This document shows positions 13,031 through 25,681 of a DNA stretch of 59,324 bases, piece after piece. The translations under genes and the position numbers were made by a program. How positions within the stretch are numbered: position 1 is the first letter of the stretch; every line of letters starts with the position of its first letter. The DNA is from Mnemiopsis leidyi (taxonomy: Eukaryota > Ctenophora > Tentaculata > Lobata > Bolinopsidae): NCBI GenBank assembly GCA_000226015.1, contig JH154101.1, positions 43,874 to 103,197 on the forward strand. The letters run 5' to 3'. The notes beneath the pieces are model-generated. The model was not told where the DNA came from, did no database searches, and worked only from the letters and a program-made list of their open reading frames with translations.

Positions 13031-16000
13031 ATGTTCGCAACAAATTGCTTCTTCGCTTTTGCTGTTCTCACCTCTCAAGGTGAGCTTGACTGGGGAAATG
13101 TCACCCCTCTTGGGAACATAAATTGTTAAAATGAAGTGTTAAAATCAATAAACTCTAAAATTAAAAGCTAAGTTATATATTGTTTTTTGTTGCGATAGTC
13201 GGGGGCAATGTTTAAGTGTGATTAATGCGGAATCCCACCTTTTTTGTTCTCAACATAATTAAGCATTCCCAAAGATTTGCTCTTAATCATATAATTCAGT
13301 GAATATAATCCAAAGACTTGTTGTTGTTACATAAGCCCATAAGTCCATGGTATGTAATATGGGACGTTATAGCAACTTAACTTGGAACATGTTGGCCACC
13401 CCATGCATATCGGAATTTGGGGCCTCTGACAATAGTTTATTGAAATGCCACCCCTATAAAATGCTTTCGTTGCCATGGTGAGGGAGTAGAAAAATGTGGT
13501 AGCTTTATGCTGATGAAAGGGTTAAAGAATTGTTTGATGGTATACTGGAGCAGCTTATTTGGTTTAGAATTCAATAGGTTAAACTGTTACTGATGAACCT
13601 GTACAAATGTACTGATTTTTTTCTGTAAACTTTGATTTCATTAAATTCGTTCTGATTCACAATATTTTTCAGTTCTGTCAGAAGTTTCTGTTTTCCTGCC
13701 TCATGGAAATCATGTTGTAATTGGATTGTCCTTTCCTATGGTGATAACTGTTCAGCCTGACAAATGCATAAGTTGTCCTCTGCAAATTGAAGTGGTCCCA
13801 CCTTACTTCACCAACTCTCAAACAAATCAACCAATGCTAAATGTTGAAAACTGTATTGTAAGGTGAGGCTTAGTTGTTGTTGCTACTAAAGGATCGTATC
13901 TTGCAAATTGAAATCATACAAATTGAAATCATGATTTGCATTATTCTTCTGAAGGTCAACTAAGCAACTATTTATTAAAATTATTTTAATCTGATTCCTT
14001 CAGATATATTGGATCAAACGTTAACAGCATGTCAATCATAGCTGGCGACACTGTCGAGTCCAATGCTTTCATAAACGTCATAGATGGAGTGCTATCTCTC
14101 GACTTTGGAACAATAGATGTACCAGCAGGTTTATCATAAAACAATTCATACCATCATTGAGTGAATTCTTGTGTTTCAAAAACTGTGAAGATGAGACGAG
14201 ATTCATCCCATGAATGATTTGATCCATGTTCTATTGTAGAGTGAAATATTAGTCAGATAATAAAAAAAAACTGTGGGTCAATTTGTTACCCTACCATTCC
14301 CAGGCAGCACAGATTCAGAGGTTATTGTGTCCTTGGACTTAAGAGTTAGAAACATGTACACCATTCAGAACTTTAATGTGCTTACTCTGCAGATCAAGGA
14401 ACAGCTTGGTAACAAATCTTCTTATTTCATTGTCATAAGATTACATTATCATATGGGGTCGTTCATATTCGTCATCATGACAAACCCCCCCCTCCCCCCC
14501 CTAAATGTTAGAGGTAAATAACCATAATGACATCATCACAGTCTGAACCCCCACTTCATGGTCTTTTAATTTGCAGTCATTTTTGAAATTTTTCATACTT
14601 AGTCAGAGAAAACACAGTATTTTACCAGATTTCTGAATCAGAATTTTTACTTGAACATTTTGCTTCTGATTTTGTAAAATTCTGATAAAAATTTTCAAAA
14701 GAAATCAAAAATTATCCAAAAAATCATTTAAATCCTAAAAATTTTTGATGACATCATCATTGGCCAAACCCCCTACCCCCCGTCATCAATCGTCATCATT
14801 TGGGAACCCCCTCCCCCAAGTGATGACGTCATATGTGAATGACCTCATATAATATATGATTTTTCGGTACCTAAGTATTTCCTCATTGTCTGACGTTTGA
14901 GTAAATTTCTGTAACAATATAACTAATTTCCTGTTGTATCAGTTTTAGCTTGATAATTCATTAATCCCAGATAATCAGTTTAATTTCGTGAAGGAATCCT
15001 TGCACGTGGTGAAACCAGAACTCCCCCTCATCCAGGTAGTTATATTTGAAATTAAATCTATGTCATTATTGCAGCAGTAAACCCCTTATATAGACATGAC
15101 ACTTACAGAACTTCTCCATTTTCCACAGACATTTGAACCTGAGGATTCAAAAACACTGTACCAAAGCAAAGACGAACCTGTGATAATCTTTAGCATCAAG
15201 CTACCAGTAACTTCATCAACACCTATTTACAACATATCCGTGACCTGCACCGTGACTGATGCGTCTCCTAATTTCCGAACTGCAACTACCAATCCTACCA
15301 ATGTCAGAATTGTCGTCGATGTGAGTTAACTCATTGGACCAACTTAAATATCAATATTCATTCATTCTCAATAAATGTATTTAATTTGTAGTGTTGAAAT
15401 AGTTTAGAAAAATAGTTTAAAAATACATTTATTGAGAATGAATACGAACGTGTCTGTTCGAAATGATTTCTAGTAAAAAGTTCCCTAAAAGATCGCATTT
15501 CTCAGTCATACAGAGAAAAGTAACATTCAAATCAGAACTGCTATGAGACTAAATAACTACCCGCTGCTACTACAATATTCATTCAATTCCGTGACCTGTT
15601 TTATCAGAGCACTGATTTTTCAGGATTTCCACTACTTAATTCTATACAACTTCCCGTGCTCCAGGTGGAACAAGACGGGTTGGAAGTAATAAATTTCCGA
15701 GCAGACGAGCTGAGACCTGGTCACGTGATAGTGGGGGAGTTTGGAGTGTACCTCCACAACACCCTCCCCCCTGACAAGCTGAACATGGAGATGAGCGTGG
15801 TGTCTTACAGCGCTCCTCTACAGAACAGCGGGAGACAGCTCCACACTGTCCGCAGTTAGTTTTGGTAGATTTGTTGTACGAAATGGTTTGTTCTTTCATT
15901 TTCATGATTGTTTGAAAGACAACAATAATGAGATATTTGGCTTTTTTAATTTGTAATAATTCTAATTAATCTACTATCCTTGTTTCAGGTAACCTGATTG

Positions 16001-19000
16001 TTCCCCTAAGGTTAAAATTCCCAGTACTTAGACTTGTTGGTTATCCTGAGGCTAGTTTGGTTGGAGCTCCCTTCAATGTGACCCTATCGGTAGACCTTCC
16101 TCCTCTTTTAGTGAACTACAAGGTACACGCCTGTTGGTTATGAAATTAATATTATTGGTTTTATCATGTTGTTGTTGACTATCGTTAACTCGTTCAAGTT
16201 CTTTTAATTTGATTGTTGGCGCTTGACCACATTTATTTAAGAATTGTAAAGTGCAAAGTTTTGGCTCGTCAGGTAAAGTTTTCTGCCGCTCTGGGAGTAA
16301 GCTCCTCACTGACATTTCTTGGTGTGGCCGGAGACAGTGCCGAATTATCTCGAAGTGAAACCATCACAGACAATACGGTTATTATTGAAGGGTAAGTACC
16401 GCTGGCCGGATCAACCATCCGAGATTCGAATTTCTGTGCTTTTTATGAGGGTTTAGCTTCTCTTCCATTTCCTTTCTCCGAATTCCACAATTTTCTTTGA
16501 ACTTCTCTTTATCCCTAGAGATGGAGTGATGGAGAATGAAACAAGTGTGTTGTACACGATAACTGCAAGAGTTAAACCTTCTTTACAAAAACTCAACAAT
16601 ATCATCATAGCAGCCGGTATGTATATAGTTGCCAGTGTGTAAATAGAATTTTGGATATTTTGTCAAAGTACCAAGATACCATTAGCATGATCATGTACAC
16701 CTAGTCATTGTAAGGTTCTGCAAATCTTCTAATCGTCACTTTTGGCATATCTAGGATTATCATACGAGACAGAAGGAAAAAGAAAGCAACTCGAGGAACT
16801 CCAAAAAGTGGTTATTGTCCAGCATCCAACCTTGCAAGTAGAAATCACATCGAGCGAATCTGCCTACGTTACACTAGGGGAGGCGGTGTCCTACACCCTC
16901 ACAGTCACACATCTACCTGGATCAGTTATTGACGCCCACCAGGTCCTCCTTAATGTGGAGCTGTCTGTTCCTGGTATCTTGAATTGTGAAGAAGATGGCG
17001 TCTCTGTTTCTCGGCTTTCGGAAAGAAAAGTACAGGTTCGTCAGTTCGTCAGTTCGTCAGTTAATGGTTTACTCGTCTTCACCATTCTTCGTTTTCTGAA
17101 CTAATTAAATCGTTTCTCATAGAATTTAGCTCCAATTATCAGCATTATATTTATCTCAAAATAACTTAGTTCTCCCAAACAGATAGAGGAAGAACATTTA
17201 GGTGTAGGAGAGGTTCTCAGAGTCCCCATTTCAGCCACTCCGACATCAGACAACATGCTTCAGAACAAGATGAAACTTCTTGTTACTTACTCTTACCAGA
17301 GTTGTCCCGACTCATTCTGTCAAACGTAAATATCAAGTTTTAAGGATGCTTTAGAATATTCCAGCAGCTGACTACACGATTAAACTTGATGCCATGATAT
17401 AATAAAGAGCTAGAAAATAGAAATAAGAACTATGCAGGTTCAATAGTAATCAAAGTTAATGATTTCTTGCACTGTCATCTTTTTCAATTTTCAGGTATGG
17501 TTCAGTGAAAGCACAGGAAAGTCTTGGTTTGAAAATCCACTCGACTGACATCGGAACAGAATTCCTTCCTACCTCTACTGCTGTAAAACATCCCTTTTCT
17601 CTGAAGATAATGCCTGTCAAGGGGGCTGACATTTGCGAATACAACGCTACAATAACTCTTCCTAGCTCAGATATAATCTTTCAGTCTGTCAGGACTCCAT
17701 CCCAGTTACCCGTATCTGTCGAACCATCTTCAGAGAGAATAAAGCTGTACTTTAATTCACCCAACCAAAAAGTTGACAATTTAGAAATTGACTTCCGCTC
17801 TGAGGTTGAAGACCCAGGAAGGATTCACACCTTCACCCTAAGATCGTCTTTTAAGATTTGCGATTCCGAACTTGTGATGGAGGAAACCACTAACCCTTCG
17901 ATCGAGATTGCTGATGCAAATGTCGACATCATGATAACTGCATCGACACCAATTGTCCAATGCAAAACCAAATTCGACTACCGAATATCTTTGCGCCTCG
18001 AAAAGTCTATTCCAGTTTATGACTTGTCTGTGATGGTGTTCAATAGTTTTGCCGACTTCAGTACCAGTGATAGTAGGATTTCCCAACACGAAAGTGGATT
18101 TACCCTGCATCTCCCGTCTGTTGAATCCGACACTGTCATCAATGTGGCCGGTACAGCTGAAAGTATAACTCTCTCCACCAACACCACTGCTTCCTGGAAG
18201 TACCAATACTCATCTGCCCCCCAAAACGGCAAAGTTTACACCGGATCTTACCCTCTGCCGAAGAGCAAAATAAAGCAGCCCACATTTTCTTCTTTTGTGG
18301 AGAACAAAGTTGCAGGAAAGGTTACGATAGGAGAGGAATTTGAGTTTGGTATTGAGATAATCACATCAGAGATGTTGACGGACTTTGTCATAAGGTTTCA
18401 AATACCCGAGTGTAACGATAACAAACTGTTTGAGGTGGTGGATGTTCCCAATCCTGTTGTAGGTGAGGATGTATTTCTCAACTTGATTCCGAGTCATCAG
18501 ACCAGCCACAGGCTTCTGGAGATCTGGTTGCAGACCGACAATCGAGCTAACTCTATTTCGGACAAAGGAGATTTGGTCACCCAGAGAGTTAGGTTAAGGT
18601 CTCTATTTTCGATGTTGCAATGCCAGAATACCACGTTTCCTTTGAGTTACTCGGTCGATTTTGGATTGGCACCTGAATTTGAGCGCTTTGAAGATACCAA
18701 GTTTCTCAAACTCGCTGGTAAGGATATTGGATAAGATCGGGAATTTCAGTGTGACCCGATAAAAAAAGAAAATCTTTTAAATTTGTTGTATTTGTTCTAA
18801 ACCCGAATCTGCGAACAATCCTTGACTTTTAAATTTTTAGGGTTTGAAGTTTAACTTTTGACTTATTTTCATTGAAATGTTAAACCATCTGCAGGTCCGG
18901 ACTTGGAGACAGAATTCAGCATCATACCCTCGTTGAAAAGGTCGCACGATGCGAAGGATATCATTATGTTTGACCTGAAGTTGTGGCATACTCTTCAATC

Positions 19001-19733
19001 TACTGCCCCTGCCTATAACATTACCGTGGAACTTGTGAGTTTCCAGTGCACTGTCTTAGCAGTCAGTGCCTATTTGCATTAAAAATCATTTTAGCAATTT
19101 TTGTTCTAAAATTGATAATTCTCATTTTAAGTAAATGGTATCTTCGCGGCTGAACTCTACAAATATCATGATAATAGTTGACTTGACTTAATGGAACCAA
19201 CATTTGATGCCAACTCCCCGTCAGGTCTGTGAAGAGTTGAACGTCCTGAGTTTCAAGGTGATGACCCCGCCTCCTGCTGATCTTGAGCAGGGAGCTGTGT
19301 CTGTTAGATTCGCTCAACTTTCTGTCGGGGAAACTTTCGCTGTTATTGTCAGGTAAAAACCGACTACAGTTAGGCTGTGTTTAGTATTACTTTAAGTTTC
19401 GGTTCACGTGGTTTGATGGCTTTTTTAGTGTTTTAGTCGTTAAAATTGTCAACTTGCAGTTCAGAAAATAAAAAAATTGCCTACTAAAACCGATGTATTT
19501 CGAAGTTTCGAGAGCAAATTCTAAAAACTTCCCACCAGGACAGAGTTAAAGCAGAACGTACAAGTAGCTCGGTCCATCTCGTGTGGAGGGAAAGTAGAGT
19601 ACATGTCGAGTGACAACGAGCCTAGTCTAAACTACATATACACTACCACATTCCTCTCCGAGAAGATAAAGCTGGCGGAGCCTAGTGTATCTCTCTGGAA
19701 TGTAGGGATGGACGGGAGTTTATATCAGTACAG
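13031..19733 (+). CDS. Giant repeat-containing extracellular protein, N-terminal exons
   Basis: Sixteen exons: 13031-13079, 13673-13862, 14004-14128, 14304-14408, 14971-15035, 15129-15320, 15665-15854, 15989-16122, 16273-16391, 16519-16616, 16755-17035, 17183-17325, 17495-18717, 18895-19034, 19225-19352 and 19539-19733. All are GT-AG with one continuous phase. Exon 1 encodes a signal peptide (MFATNCFFAFAVLTSQ). The rest is a chain of modules of roughly 100-170 residues, such as VTLGEAVSYTLTVTHLPGS followed by a DAHQVLLNVEL-like strand. These resemble the bacterial DUF11/TIGR01451 'conserved repeat' (G..V.YTITVTN). Many N-x-S/T sites and no TM segment are seen. The last exon ends in phase 2 and continues at 41791. 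Role unknown; probably secreted or at the cell surface, as adhesion or matrix protein (inference). Confidence 0.85.
14455..14846. mobile_element. MITE with TGACGTCA-containing terminal inverted repeats
   Basis: Starts GGGGTCGTTCATATTCGTCATC and ends GATGACGTCATATGTGAATGACCTC, an imperfect terminal inverted repeat, flanked by ATAT. The interior has C-runs next to CATCATTTGGGAACC and an AT-rich core. A related, better-preserved element is at 29734-30665. It lies in the intron between giant-gene exons 14304-14408 and 14971-15035. Confidence 0.75.
15360..15443. repeat. perfect hairpin with 23-bp arms
   Basis: ATTCATTCTCAATAAATGTA.. at 15360-15382 is matched exactly in reverse complement at 15421-15443, with a loop of about 38 bp. 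It lies in a giant-gene intron and abuts the dispersed repeat at 15444. It may be the foldback end of that element. Confidence 0.85.
15444..15575. repeat. dispersed repeat, copy 1
   Basis: About 130 bp (CGAACGTGTCTGTTCGAAAT ... CTAAATAACTACCCGC) recurs in reverse complement at about 25013-25153 with few differences. It is non-coding and lies in the intron between exons 15129-15320 and 15665-15854. Confidence 0.8.
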
Positions 19734-20043
19734 GTGAGTTTGGGTAGTGGTGAATTTTATCTCCGAGTTTCTGTACAGGTAAGTTTGAATAGTGGTGAAT
19801 TTTATCTCCGAATTTCTGCTCACTGACTAGGAAGGTTGTCGAACAACTGACAGGAAATTAGTGAAACTAACAATAAAGCAATAACTTACTAAATTATGTT
19901 CAGCCCAAAATCTTGTTGTATGATTACAGATTAGGTATATATAATATAACTACAGATTATAAAACTACAGATTGATTTACTACATATGATATAACTTTAA
20001 TAAAGCACACCATCTTTTTGTAGGAGATATTCCCTTTCTATTT

Positions 20044-21117
20044 TTAACTCCAACGATTCTGAAGAATGCAGCAAATTGGTTTTCTCATTATCGCGACAAA
20101 AACAAAAAATCTCTCAGTTTGGACGTTCACTATCTCCCAGTCCCGTGTGAAAGTCTTCTCCCAGGTGTAAACAGTGAAAATTTTGTTTAAGTCTTCGCAC
20201 AGGGATCTTTTAAAGTAGTTCAGTGTTGTGGACATGTCGAACTGCCTTTTTTGAACGCCAGGAGTTACTTTTCGAACGACGTTGTCCAATTGTTTCGATT
20301 GAGATGTTTGGATCGGACAGCTGTTAATGCAAATTTTTGAAATTTCTATAATCGTGAAAATTTGCTCCTGAATATCAGATTCTACTAAGAGGCTCATAAA
20401 GCTGCATGATTCCCTTGTCGAATATTTTTGGTTTGAACAGAAGAATAGCTCAAGTACCCTCATGAAGGCACCAAACAGGTTTTCCGACGATTGTCCGCAA
20501 CAGGAAAGTAACTTAAATGAAACAGCGACTTCTTCAGTAACACACTGGCTTATCATCTGTAATTCTTCTTTATCCTTGCCTTTCAGCCATCTCATAAACT
20601 TCTTTAGGTTAAGCCCCATCGTCTCGTATCTGTCTCGACCTTTGTTGCACATCAGACCTGCCGACAGCTTAAATAGCTGAAAATAACTTACTAGAGCATC
20701 AAAGTATTCTGTTTGTTCTAGTAAATATTATTTCACTCCTTACTTTTAGCAGAGTTCCTTTAATTTATCACAATGCTCAATTTACCTGAGTAACTTCGAA
20801 GTACTTCTCGTTGTCGATGGTGTCCACCCAGTCTTCGTTGCCAGAACAAAGATACATTTCAGCTATCTTTGAAAGAAAACTGAAATCCAACTCCTTGGTT
20901 TCTCTGTCTTGACTCCTGTACAACAAAAACCAAATATCGAAAGGGATTACATTAAATTGAGAATATTCAATAAGTAAAAATGAGCATATTGCATGAGTAA
21001 CCACTAACCGGTTATGTTAAAGTTGGGCTAATCTGTTATAAACAAAGTTTCTCACACTGTTATGCTGGGAAGAGAAAAGAGAAGTAAGAGATAAGATGAC
21101 TGACAGAACGATTTCAT
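20044..21117 (-). CDS. RQFDLAST-family secreted Cys-rich protein, copy A
   Basis: Exons on the minus strand: 21117-21056 (signal peptide MKSFCQSSYLLLLFSLPSIT), 20915-20786 and 20676-20044; 274 residues. Exon 1 ends in phase 2 and exon 2 in phase 0, as in all family members. Exon 2 carries the MYLCSG motif and a conserved W. Exon 3 begins LFKLSAGLMC and holds the CCG motif, KICINSCP, the dibasic-like site QKRQFDMSTTL and the C-terminal RKPICCIL. The family is not recognised. Secretion is supported by the signal peptide; proprotein cleavage after KR is an inference. It is the most divergent intact copy (LxCED where others have FxCSD). Confidence 0.8.
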
Positions 21118-21804
21118 CGAGTTTCCAGTTACTTCTCTGTCGAGTGTCGAACCTTCCGATTGTAAAGTCGTAGACTGGTTCACGTTACTTCCAACCTTAC
21201 TAGGCTAGAATTTAAGTACTTGGAATTAATAAGTCGTTATCAGCTGCTCGTTGAGTAAAGATATCTCGTTGAGTAAAGATATCTTAAATTGAAAGTACTG
21301 TACCTAAAATGACTCTTTTCAAACGATTTACCACCCAAGACACTGTATGTTGGCAATTGTTTGCAAATAAAAGTCGACACAAGAGGCATCGAATCGTAAC
21401 TTTTCGATAAGATTTTATAATTCTGGGTAGCCATTCAGCTTTTGGCATTTGGCAACCATTTAAGCCCATAGGTGCTATCGTAATTTTTTTGTTATACCTC
21501 TGAACCTGTTTTATCTGCAATTACCAGGTTTTCTATTTTTCGGTTAACCATTTGCCGATTATTTTAAATGGCCACCTGTTATTAGCAAAAACGCAGTCAT
21601 TCGAGTCTTTCTTGCAATAAACCTAACAGTTGTAAAATGATGTGTAAGAAATTGCGAAAACAAGTGAATTCAATCGATCCAATTCACCAAACGAAAGTGT
21701 AAAAATTGTCGAATAAGGCCTGTTTGCAGAACAATAAAGATTGTTAAACCAAACCATCCGTTTGTCGGCTGAACTAAAGAACGATCACCACGGTCATGGA
21801 CTAT
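21118..21804. other. spacer between family copies A and B; no gene seen
   Basis: AT-rich sequence. It should contain the upstream region of copy A (minus strand) and the 3' end of copy B. A duplicated TCGTTGAGTAAAGATATC is present at 21247-21283. Nothing else is supported. Confidence 0.4.
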
Positions 21805-23471
21805 TTATTTATTATTAGTAAGCAGACAACAGAAAGGCTTTCTGACCAGAAACATGTACGAAAATCGTTTCTGCAAGCTGTCAAAATCTTCATTTTCCTG
21901 CATCTGTTTACTAAAATTGATAACAATACCATTCCATGCGTCAAAAAAGGAGCCTCCATCCACGTCACTGCAAAAGAATTGTTGTATGGTATCGAAAGTG
22001 CTTGCCAAATCAAATTGCCGCTTCTTTATACCTCGAAGATCACCATTTAATTCTTCCAGGTCTAGTGGACATTTGTCGAGACAGATCTTCGACATTTCAA
22101 TAATTCGAAGTAAACTTAGCTTGACTCGGATGTCATAAACCATTACTTTGCTGCATAAGTATGAAGTGTATGTATCCTCAGCTATTCCAGTACAGAAGAA
22201 ATTTCCGAGAGAGCTTAGAAACTCCATAGAAGCTTCTCCACAGCACAACGCCATACGCATAGAATGTTTAATGCTTTCTTCTAAACAGCGTCTGATTCCT
22301 TCTTTTTCTCTATGGCTTTGAAACCAGTCATTGAATCCAGTTATATCACCGGCATCTAAAATCTTTTTTTCGTTATCATTGCTACACCATTGCATTGTAA
22401 ATAGTCTGGCAAACTGAAATAGAACGAATTACGAAATCACTTCGACACCTCAACATCAATGCATAAAAAATTTATATCCACCAGCGGGCTATATTTTGTC
22501 ATCTGAGCTCTCGCAGCCCGATGTTACAAGACACAGTGCGCGTCCAGCCCGCTTAAAATACAGCACGCGAGCAGACGACACTTAACGTGACAAGTAACAA
22601 TACAGCCCGGAGCACTTTCACTTTCAAACACTGCCCGATACGATGATAAATGATAGTCGCTTGGTTCATTGTCTTAGTATAACTTTAATTTACCTACCTT
22701 GTTAAAGATGGATTTGGTTTCTAATTCAATAGTGATCAATACAGTTTGGTTTTTTGTTCAAAACGGTTTTAGTATGTCTGTTCGCGTGGGAACATGTCTG
22801 CTACGTGCGGACGTGACTGCTCTTGTATGTCACGTGACCTACTCGTGCGAGCGCATCAACGCTCCTATTAGACGAATTTGATGTCACGTGACTGAGCCGT
22901 GTACTAGGAGTAGGTGGCAGTTGCGTATACCGGGCCGACTCTAATTAGGGATCGCTTTCACTTTCACGTTTCCGTTTCCGCCCCACTGCCTTAATTTCCG
23001 CTCATTTCCTGCCCAGCCATTTAATAGTTCATCTTATTCGTTATCTCTTATCTTTCTTAGTTCATCTTATTCGTTATTCTGGTTACCTTTATCCTTACCC
23101 GTATGTTAAATTGTTAAACTGAATTGCCGAACTGTTTAAAATGTTTGACTTGATCCCCGTACTAGCTGGTAGAAATGATTGTTTTTAAACTGCTGAAAGG
23201 TTCATGATCAATACTTCAATAGAATTGTTTTGTGATTTTACCTGACCTTGATATGAATTGCTTAACCTTGTGAAATTAAAATGTTTCATTTATTCTCCTT
23301 ATTCCTGAGACTGAGGAATTCAAAAATGTAATACTCAACTGCAAAATTATGTAAAATTTGTCTTTGGCAACGGCTTTAAAACTACGCCTGTGGTTTATAG
23401 AACTTAGTAAATAATCATCTAATTAGTGGCATTACAACTACACTTGAAAAGCGCCCGTCATGGATATACAC

Positions 23472-23646
23472 GATATCATTCCTCGCCATGAGGGCGGAAC
23501 TATCGTATAGCACTCGGGCCCGTTGGGCCCTCCGTGCTATACGAAAATATCTCCTCCTCGGGCTGGCGCCCTCATGGAGATATAAAATATTGCACGCGCA
23601 CGCGCGTGCAATATTTAGTACCGCCCTCAAGGCTGCGGTGATATCT
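23472..23646. repeat. GC-rich foldback element with nested palindromes
   Basis: The outer inverted repeat is GATATCATTCC..GAGGGCGG at 23472 against CCGCCCTCAAGG..GATATC at about 23622-23646. Inside are an 11-bp hairpin TCGTATAGCAC/GTGCTATACGA (23503-23544) around two GGGCCC palindromes, an ATATCTCC/GGAGATAT hairpin, and a 30-bp palindrome AATATTGCACGCG-CACG-CGCGTGCAATATT (23586-23615). It lies in intron 2 of copy B and probably represents a foldback or MITE-type insertion. Confidence 0.75.
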
Positions 23647-24285
23647 ATATATATTAAGATCAACATAGATATTGAGATAAAATTTGAAATTGGTATGTCG
23701 GTAATGGAGCTCAATATGAACATTCACTCTATATCTCTGAATCGACATTCGATATACAGTAAAACACAATTTCAGGACCCGCAGGCTACCTGGTAAAGCA
23801 TGAAATTTTGTGGTGTTCCATCGTTCAGTCGATCTGCCCAGTTTCGATTTCCTGAGCAGAAATACATGTCCAACATCTTTGCCAAAAATATTACATCTAT
23901 TTTTTCTCCTTCACATCGTTATGTCTGAAACATTAAACTTATCGTATCTGATATAAAGTTATGCTTAAAATCACGAGAAATTTGTTAAAAGCACTTTACG
24001 GATCCACAGAGGCTTGTGAAAAGGCACTCATTATGACTTTAAACCGTTGAAACTGCCAATGGCTGTGGTAAAAAATGTGACCATGGCCAATTGCCACTGA
24101 AACTTTGAGATTTGTTCTCTGGTCATAGCCAAAGAAAAGTTTGGCTATGACTTACGTATAAAATATGGACTTACATATAAAATATGTAAGTCCATCGGTT
24201 GACGGTTTTCTTGCTCGATTCCCTGGCTCGATTTTTCTTGCAGATCGTAGATGATATTGACATGTCACGACAGCAAAATAATCAT

Positions 24286-24600
24286 ATGAATAAGAACACT
24301 GTCAGATAGATAAGAAAACTGTTAGATGGATAAGAACACTGTTACATGAAAAAGAACACTGTCAGATAGAAAAGAAAACTGTGAGATAGATAAGAACCTG
24401 TTAGATGGATAAGAACACTGTTAAATGAATAAGAACACTGTTAAATGAAAAACACTGTTAGATGAATTAAAACACTGTCAGATAGATAAGAACACTGCCA
24501 GATAGATAAGAACACTGTCAGATAGATAAGAACCTGTAAGATGGATAAGAACACTGGTAATGAATAAGAACACTGTAAGATAGCTAAGAAAACGCCGAGT
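24286..24600. repeat. minisatellite of about 20-bp units
   Basis: About 15 degenerate tandem units of the form GATAAGAACACTGTCAGATA, varying in length between about 16 and 23 bp, just 3' of copy B exon 1 on the minus strand (in its intron 1). There is no spacer/repeat alternation, so it is not a CRISPR array. Confidence 0.85.
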
Positions 24601-25012
24601 CACTCACCTGATTGATCCTGTTGAACGGAACAACACAATAATCAAGGACCGAATGACAAAAGCAGGTTTAAAGGTGTAGACACGCATTGGAAATACTTAA
24701 TATCTTTCCCTGCCCAAACAACTCTTGTTGTTATACTGATTTAAACACCGGTGTTAGTAGTGTTAGTAGAACAGTAATTATATTTCGATTTCCCTGCAGC
24801 TGCCCGGGTCATGTTGTTTACTTTGAAACAGCAACGGTCGAAATAGCAGGCCAATGCCAATTATCCGGCTTCTGATACAGCTGCCACTTTAAGGCATCGA
24901 AAGAACGCGGGAAAATGTAAAATCTTAGAGGCAAATTTCATGATAGATTGTATGATATTGAGCATGATTTTGAAGAAATAAAATTTCGCTTTTAGATAGT
25001 AAAATTCTTGTT

Positions 25013-25153
25013 GTAGTAGCTGCGGGTAGTTATTTAGTCTTATAGCAGTTCTTATTTAAATGTTACTTTTCTCTGAATGACTAAGAAATGTGATCTTTTA
25101 GGGAACTTTTTTACTCGAAATAATTTCGAACAGACACGTTCGTTCATACTCAA
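25013..25153. repeat. dispersed repeat, copy 2 (inverted relative to 15444)
   Basis: Reverse complement of the 15444-15575 element: GCGGGTAGTTATTTAGTCTT ... TTCGAACAGACACGTTCG. Here it lacks the flanking 23-bp hairpin. Confidence 0.8.
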
Positions 25154-25681
25154 ATTATTTATTTAGTAGTAGTTGTTGAAAGTATTTTAATACCAATCGA
25201 TTTGATGGGTTTAGACGTGATAATTATTTTGTTATTAGGGAAAATTTGGTTTCTGACTGCAGATGAAGTATTCTAGTATTTCAGCTGTTTACCGATTGGG
25301 ATTTTTGTTCGTTCTACCTTGTTTCCCTAAGCCTTAGCTTCTTCCTGATATCCACAGTAATATGAGCTACAGGTATAATTACTGAGGGGCATATGTGAAA
25401 GTGATTAAAATGTTCAAGTGATCAGAAATGGGTCCAATTCCCAATAGCATATTTGTTTTTAGTACATTACAATAGTCTTCGTGAAATAATTGAACATTGA
25501 CCAATAGCATTAAATAATTCAAGACAACAGAAAAATTATGATTTTTGATTTTTGAACCCTCAGACTTTCGCTGTCGAAATGATATGATCAAAATGAGAAA
25601 CTTAAAATTAAAGTTAGGATCAATTTCTTCCTTCATTTTCATAAACAGAACAAATAATCGTAATTTCATTCTCTTTGTTCC

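Larger units (their letters stand above)
21805..24687 (-). pseudogene. RQFDLAST-family copy B, one-base frameshift in exon 2
   Basis: Exons: 24687-24608 (MRVYTFKPAFVIRSLIIVLF, signal-peptide-like), 23924-23790 and 22413-21805. Exon 3 is fully open (FARLFTMQWCSND ... CCGEASMEF ... KICLDKCPLDLEE ... KKRQFDLASTFDTIQQFFC ... RKPFCCLL). Exon 2 is 135 bp, where a length of 3n+1 is needed. Its frame breaks at an A6 run (minus strand; +strand 23900-23905), after HNDVKEKK. One base further on, the expected IDVIFLAKMLDMYFCSG continues. Either a recent null allele or a sequencing error in a homopolymer. Intron 2 (about 1.4 kb) carries a GC-rich foldback element. Confidence 0.75.

Noticed and set aside
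17838..18232. Minus-strand frames over the exon 17495-18717
   Set aside because: They are shadows of the large plus-strand coding exon.
24286..24600. CRISPR-like array
   Set aside because: Units are contiguous and degenerate with no unique spacers. This is a minisatellite in animal DNA.
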